Assembly (NCBI RefSeq): GCF_000717275.1
Contig: NZ_JNYV01000006.1
Location: 1 to 64,000 of the forward strand
Direction of reading: 5' to 3'
Source of the DNA: Kitasatospora arboriphila
GTDB lineage: Bacteria; Actinomycetota; Actinomycetes; Mycobacteriales; Mycobacteriaceae
DNA length: 64,000 nt
Within the stretch, counting starts at the first letter, position 1. Each line of letters opens with the position of its first letter. The notes below the pieces were generated by a model. The model saw only the letters and a list, made by a program, of their open reading frames with translations, was not told the DNA's origin and did no database searches. The position numbers and the translations under genes are program-made. This document shows positions 61,021-64,000 of the stretch, in pieces.

Positions 61021-62058
61021 TCAGACGAGGGTGCCCAATCGGGTGATCTGGTCGACGTCGCGGGTGGTGACCATCAGCATGCTGACGCCGGCTTGTTCCC
61101 ACCGTTTGATCTGCGACCGCACCTCGTCTTCATCGCCGACGATCAACGTCTCGAGGACCATCTCGTCGGGAACCGCGGCGATGGCCTCTTCCTTGGCCCC
61201 GGACAGGAACTTCTCCCCGATGTCCCGGACCACGTCTTCGTAGCCCATCCGCTTGTAGACCTCGGCGTGGAAGTTCTGTTCCTTGGCGCCCATACCGCCG
61301 ACGTACAGCGCCGTCGACGGCCGGTAGGCGTCGATCACCGCGGCCGGGTTGTCGGTGATCTCGACCTGCACGGTGGCCGCGACCTCGAAGGTGTCGCGGG
61401 TGCGCCGCGCCCCCGCCCGTGCGAAGCCCTCGGCCAGCCACTGTTCGTACATGTCCGACAGCCGCGGGGTGTAGTAGATGGCCAGCCAACCGTCGGCTAT
61501 CTCCGCCGACAACGCCACGTTCTTGGGTCCCTCGGCCCCGAGCCAGATCGGCAGGTCACTGCGCAGAGGATGGGTGATCGGCTTGAGCGATTTGCCGAGT
61601 CCTGTCGAGCCCGGCGCATCAGACGGATACGGCAGCGGATAGTGCGGCCCGGGGTTGGTCACGCGGTCTTCACGCGCGAGGACGTCGCGGATCACCTGCA
61701 CGTACTCGCGGGTGCGCGCGAGTGGTTTGGCGAACGGTTCGCCGTACCACCCCTCGACCACCTGCGGACCCGACACACCCAGACCGAGGATGTGCCTGCC
61801 GCCCGAGAGATGGTCGAGCGTCAGCGCGTGCATGGCGGCCGATGTCGGTGGCCGCGCCGACAGCTGCGCGATGCCCGTACCCAGCTTGATGGTGGACGTC
61901 TGCGACCCCCACCACGCCAGCGGCGTGTAGGCATCCGAACCCCACGACTCGGCGGTGAACACCGCCTCGTATCCGGCGGCCTCCGCCGCTGCGATGAGAG
62001 CCGGCGCGTCCGGGATCGGCGCGGCCCCCCAGTACCCCAATTGCAGACCGAGCTTCAT
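61021..62058 (-). CDS. LLM-class F420-dependent oxidoreductase (Rv3520c-like)
   Basis: A 345-residue luciferase-like monooxygenase-family protein, likely using F420. Seen: KLGLQLGYWGAAPIPD at the start, RPPTSAAMHALTLDHLSGGR, and LGLGVSGPQVVEGWYGEPF. M. tuberculosis Rv3520c (about 347 residues) occupies the same position next to Rv3521 and ltp4 in the sterol cluster; its reaction is not settled. The ATG at 62058 follows AGGAGGT with eight bases spacing. It diverges from the OB-fold gene across a KstR box. Confidence 0.87.
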   Translation of the reverse strand: MKLGLQLGYWGAAPIPDAPALIAAAEAAGYEAVFTAESWGSDAYTPLAWWGSQTSTIKLGTGIAQLSARPPTSAAMHALTLDHLSGGRHILGLGVSGPQVVEGWYGEPFAKPLARTREYVQVIRDVLAREDRVTNPGPHYPLPYPSDAPGSTGLGKSLKPITHPLRSDLPIWLGAEGPKNVALSAEIADGWLAIYYTPRLSDMYEQWLAEGFARAGARRTRDTFEVAATVQVEITDNPAAVIDAYRPSTALYVGGMGAKEQNFHAEVYKRMGYEDVVRDIGEKFLSGAKEEAIAAVPDEMVLETLIVGDEDEVRSQIKRWEQAGVSMLMVTTRDVDQITRLGTLV

Positions 62059-62099
62059 GGCCGCGACCTCCTGTTCGGTCAACTCCTTGCGAGAATAAC

Positions 62100-62113
62100 T
62101 AGAACCTGTTCTA
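62100..62113. promoter_or_regulatory. KstR-type operator between the LLM gene and the OB-fold gene
   Basis: TAGAACCTGTTCTA fully matches TnnAACnnGTTnnA and is nearly a perfect palindrome. It lies 42 bp upstream of the leftward LLM start and 10 bp upstream of the rightward GTG at 62123. Confidence 0.78.
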
Positions 62114-62122
62114 CTCGATTCC

Positions 62123-63139
62123 GTGAGCGTGAACCAGATATCTGCCGGATTCGCAGCCCTAGTCGCCCCGATCGAAGATCCAGACGATCCAGTTCTGTCC
62201 GCACCGTTGAGCAACTCCTTTGATTACACCCGGTCCCTCGGGCCGGTACTCGGGCGGTTCGCCCAGGGGTTGCTCGACGGCAAGGTCATCGGTGGTCGAG
62301 CCGCCGACGGGACCGTCTACGTACCCCCGGTCGAGTTCGACCCCGGTACGCACAAACGGATCGAAGACTTCGTCGAGGTGTCGCCGACCGGAACCGTGAA
62401 GTCATGGACCTGGATGGCCGAACCGTTTGAGGGACAACCTCTTTCCAAGCCCTTCGGATGGGCTCTGATCCAGCTCGACGGAGCGGACACCAGCCTGCTC
62501 CATGCAGTCGCCGTCGACTCCCCCGACGAACTGAGCACCGGGATGCGGGTGCACGCCGTCTGGAACACCGAGCGCACCGGCCGCATCGACGACATCGCGC
62601 ACTTCGCCCCCGGCGAGGAGGTGGCATCGGTACCGGACAACACCGCCGAGGTGCCGCACCCCGGCGTGATGATCACCACGCCGATCGCCCTGACCATGAA
62701 CCACACCGCCTCGATCGAAGAGACCTGGTATCTGCAGGGACTCAAAGAGGGCAAGCTATACGGCGGCCGCACCGGTCCCGACGCGCCGGTGTACTTCCCG
62801 CCCCGCGGCGCCGACCCCACCGACGGCAACCCGACCGGCGAGGTCGTCGAGGTGTCGGACAAGGGCACCGTCACCACGTTCTGCATCGTCAACGTGCCGT
62901 TCCTCGGTCAGCAGATCAAGCCGCCGTACGTTGCCGCCTACGTACTCCTCGACGGATCGGACATCCCGTTCCTGCACCTGATCCTCGACATCGAGGCCAG
63001 CGAGGTGCACATGGGTCTTCGTGTGGAAGCCGTGTGGCGACCACGCGAGGAATGGGACTACACGTTGCGAAACATCAGCCACTTCCGGCCGACGGGCGAA
63101 CCCGACGCCGACTACGACTCGTACAAGGACCACCTGTGA
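62123..63139 (+). CDS. Double OB-fold (DUF35-type) protein, Rv3521-like
   Basis: A 338-residue protein with two similar halves: each starts with a LxDGKVxGGR / LKEGKLYGGRTG segment and continues into an OB-fold (VSPTGTVKSWTWM; VSDKGTVTTFCIV), ending HLILDIEASEVHMGLRVEAV. DUF35 proteins bind acyl-CoA and partner thiolase-like enzymes; the zinc-ribbon Cys of many members are missing. Its stop overlaps the thiolase GTG (GTGA), suggesting a complex with it. GTG start close behind a KstR box, so the mRNA leader must be very short. Confidence 0.85.
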   Translation: MSVNQISAGFAALVAPIEDPDDPVLSAPLSNSFDYTRSLGPVLGRFAQGLLDGKVIGGRAADGTVYVPPVEFDPGTHKRIEDFVEVSPTGTVKSWTWMAEPFEGQPLSKPFGWALIQLDGADTSLLHAVAVDSPDELSTGMRVHAVWNTERTGRIDDIAHFAPGEEVASVPDNTAEVPHPGVMITTPIALTMNHTASIEETWYLQGLKEGKLYGGRTGPDAPVYFPPRGADPTDGNPTGEVVEVSDKGTVTTFCIVNVPFLGQQIKPPYVAAYVLLDGSDIPFLHLILDIEASEVHMGLRVEAVWRPREEWDYTLRNISHFRPTGEPDADYDSYKDHL

Positions 63140-64000
63140 GCAGCACATACCGCGACATGCCGCCGATCGCAGTGATCGGATTCGCGCACAGTCCACACGT
63201 CGACGAGACATTCGGCACCACCAACGGCGTCGAGATGCTGGTGCCCTGTTTCCAGAAGCTCTACGCCGAGCTGGGCATCACCCGCACCGACATCGACTTC
63301 TGGTGCTCGGGGTCCTCCGATTACCTTGCCGGACGCGCGTTCTCGTTCATCTCCGCGATCGACTCGATCGGGGCCGTTCCGCCGATCAACGAATCGCACG
63401 TCGAGATGGACGCCGCGTGGGCGCTGTACGAGGCGTGGGTGAAGATCGCCACCGGCGAGGTGGATGTGGCTCTGGCCTACGGATTCGGCAAGCCTTCGGC
63501 ATCGCACACCGACCAGGTGCTGGCGTTGCAGACCGACCCACACACCGTCGCCCCGCTGTGGCCGGACGCCCGTTCGCTCGCGGCCCTGCAGGCCCGCGCG
63601 GGCCTCGACTCGGGAGCATGGACCGAAGCGGACATGGCTGCCGTGGCCGCGCGTGGCACCGACCGCTCGGTGGAGGACCTGCTGGCGTCCGACTACGTCT
63701 CCGATCCCCTTCGGGCACATGATGTCTGCCGCTACACCGACGGCGCCGCGGCGATCATTCTCGCCAGCGAACACCGCGCGAAGCAGCTCGTGGCCCGTCC
63801 CGCATGGATTTCCGGCTGGGACCACCGGATCGACACACCGAACTTCGGTGCACGGGACCTCACCAAGTCACCGTCGACCAAGCTCGCCGGCGATGCCGTC
63901 CTCGGCGACAACCGCAAGGTCGACGTCGCCGAGCTCCACGCGTCCTACACACATCAGGAACTGATTCTCAAAAACGAGCTGGGACTCGATGATTCGACGA
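63136..64000 (+). CDS. ltp4: Thiolase/lipid-transfer protein, Ltp4-like (3' end outside window)
   Basis: The first 288 codons of a thiolase-superfamily protein matching the position of M. tuberculosis ltp4 (Rv3522). It reads SSTYRDMPPIAVIGFAHSPH, then DIDFWCSGSSDYLAGRAF, with Cys57 in the place of the thiolase nucleophile. Later come LAYGFGKPSASHTDQVL and DVAELHASYTHQELILK, the His-containing motif. SCP2-type thiolases cleave acyl- or aldol-CoA intermediates of the side chain. GTG at 63136 overlaps the OB-fold gene stop by 4 bases; the gene continues past 64000. Confidence 0.88.
   Translation, partial: MSSTYRDMPPIAVIGFAHSPHVDETFGTTNGVEMLVPCFQKLYAELGITRTDIDFWCSGSSDYLAGRAFSFISAIDSIGAVPPINESHVEMDAAWALYEAWVKIATGEVDVALAYGFGKPSASHTDQVLALQTDPHTVAPLWPDARSLAALQARAGLDSGAWTEADMAAVAARGTDRSVEDLLASDYVSDPLRAHDVCRYTDGAAAIILASEHRAKQLVARPAWISGWDHRIDTPNFGARDLTKSPSTKLAGDAVLGDNRKVDVAELHASYTHQELILKNELGLDDST

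Noticed and set aside
1..64000. tRNA, rRNA, riboswitch, transposase or prophage genes
   Set aside because: I saw no cloverleaf with a T-arm consensus, no rRNA sequence and no transposase or integrase motifs on either strand; a covariance-model search could still find a small RNA.

Overview
This window comes from a high-GC mycolic-acid actinomycete, most likely Gordonia or a close relative within Mycobacteriales. The evidence is a mycothiol gene (mshA), a complete mce4 importer, and KstR-type steroid operators. Two blocks also keep gene order known from Mycobacterium tuberculosis: rlmB-cysS-ispF-ispD-carD / lpqE-radA-disA / Rv3587c-can-mutY-mhuD, and mce4-hsd4A-fdxD-fadE26-fadE27-fadD17 ... 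fadD19/echA19 ... Rv3520c/Rv3521/ltp4. The genus is inference; family names come from motifs and remembered homologs, not from searches.

Bases 1-18600 are mixed. They hold the start of an acyl-CoA-ligase-like gene, an overlapping hydrolase-mshA-ybjN operon, a pirin, a P450/TetR operon behind a clear operator, a zinc-type ABC transporter with a candidate Zur box, a large SARP-type ATPase regulator next to a flavin oxidase, a MaoC hydratase coupled to a DUF2599 lipoprotein, two esterase/hydrolase genes and a membrane protein.

Bases 18600-31500 are a conserved housekeeping block: rRNA methylation, cysteinyl-tRNA synthetase, two MEP isoprenoid genes, the RNA polymerase regulator CarD, RadA, the c-di-AMP synthase DisA, beta-carbonic anhydrase, MutY and the haem-degrading MhuD. 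Between disA and its convergent neighbour lie two copies of a structured repeat whose stems differ by compensatory changes.

Bases 31600-64000 are a steroid (cholesterol-type) catabolic region. Import is by the ten-gene mce4 operon (two YrbE permeases, Mce4A-F, two Mce-associated proteins). Side-chain degradation is represented by Hsd4A, FdxD, FadE26/FadE27, FadD17, FadD19, EchA19, an LLM oxidoreductase, a double OB-fold protein and a thiolase cut by the window end. At least eight sites resemble the KstR operator TnnAACnnGTTnnA; seven sit at start regions of these genes and one is orphaned.

Bases 55750-60990 interrupt this region. Three TetR regulators, a small membrane protein, a P450 resembling the CYP102 (BM3) haem domain without a fused reductase, and an AbiEi/DUF559-type gene between imperfect repeats occupy the place where M. 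tuberculosis carries cyp142. The orphan KstR site lies at the right edge of this block. I saw no rRNA, tRNA, CRISPR array, transposase or phage genes.
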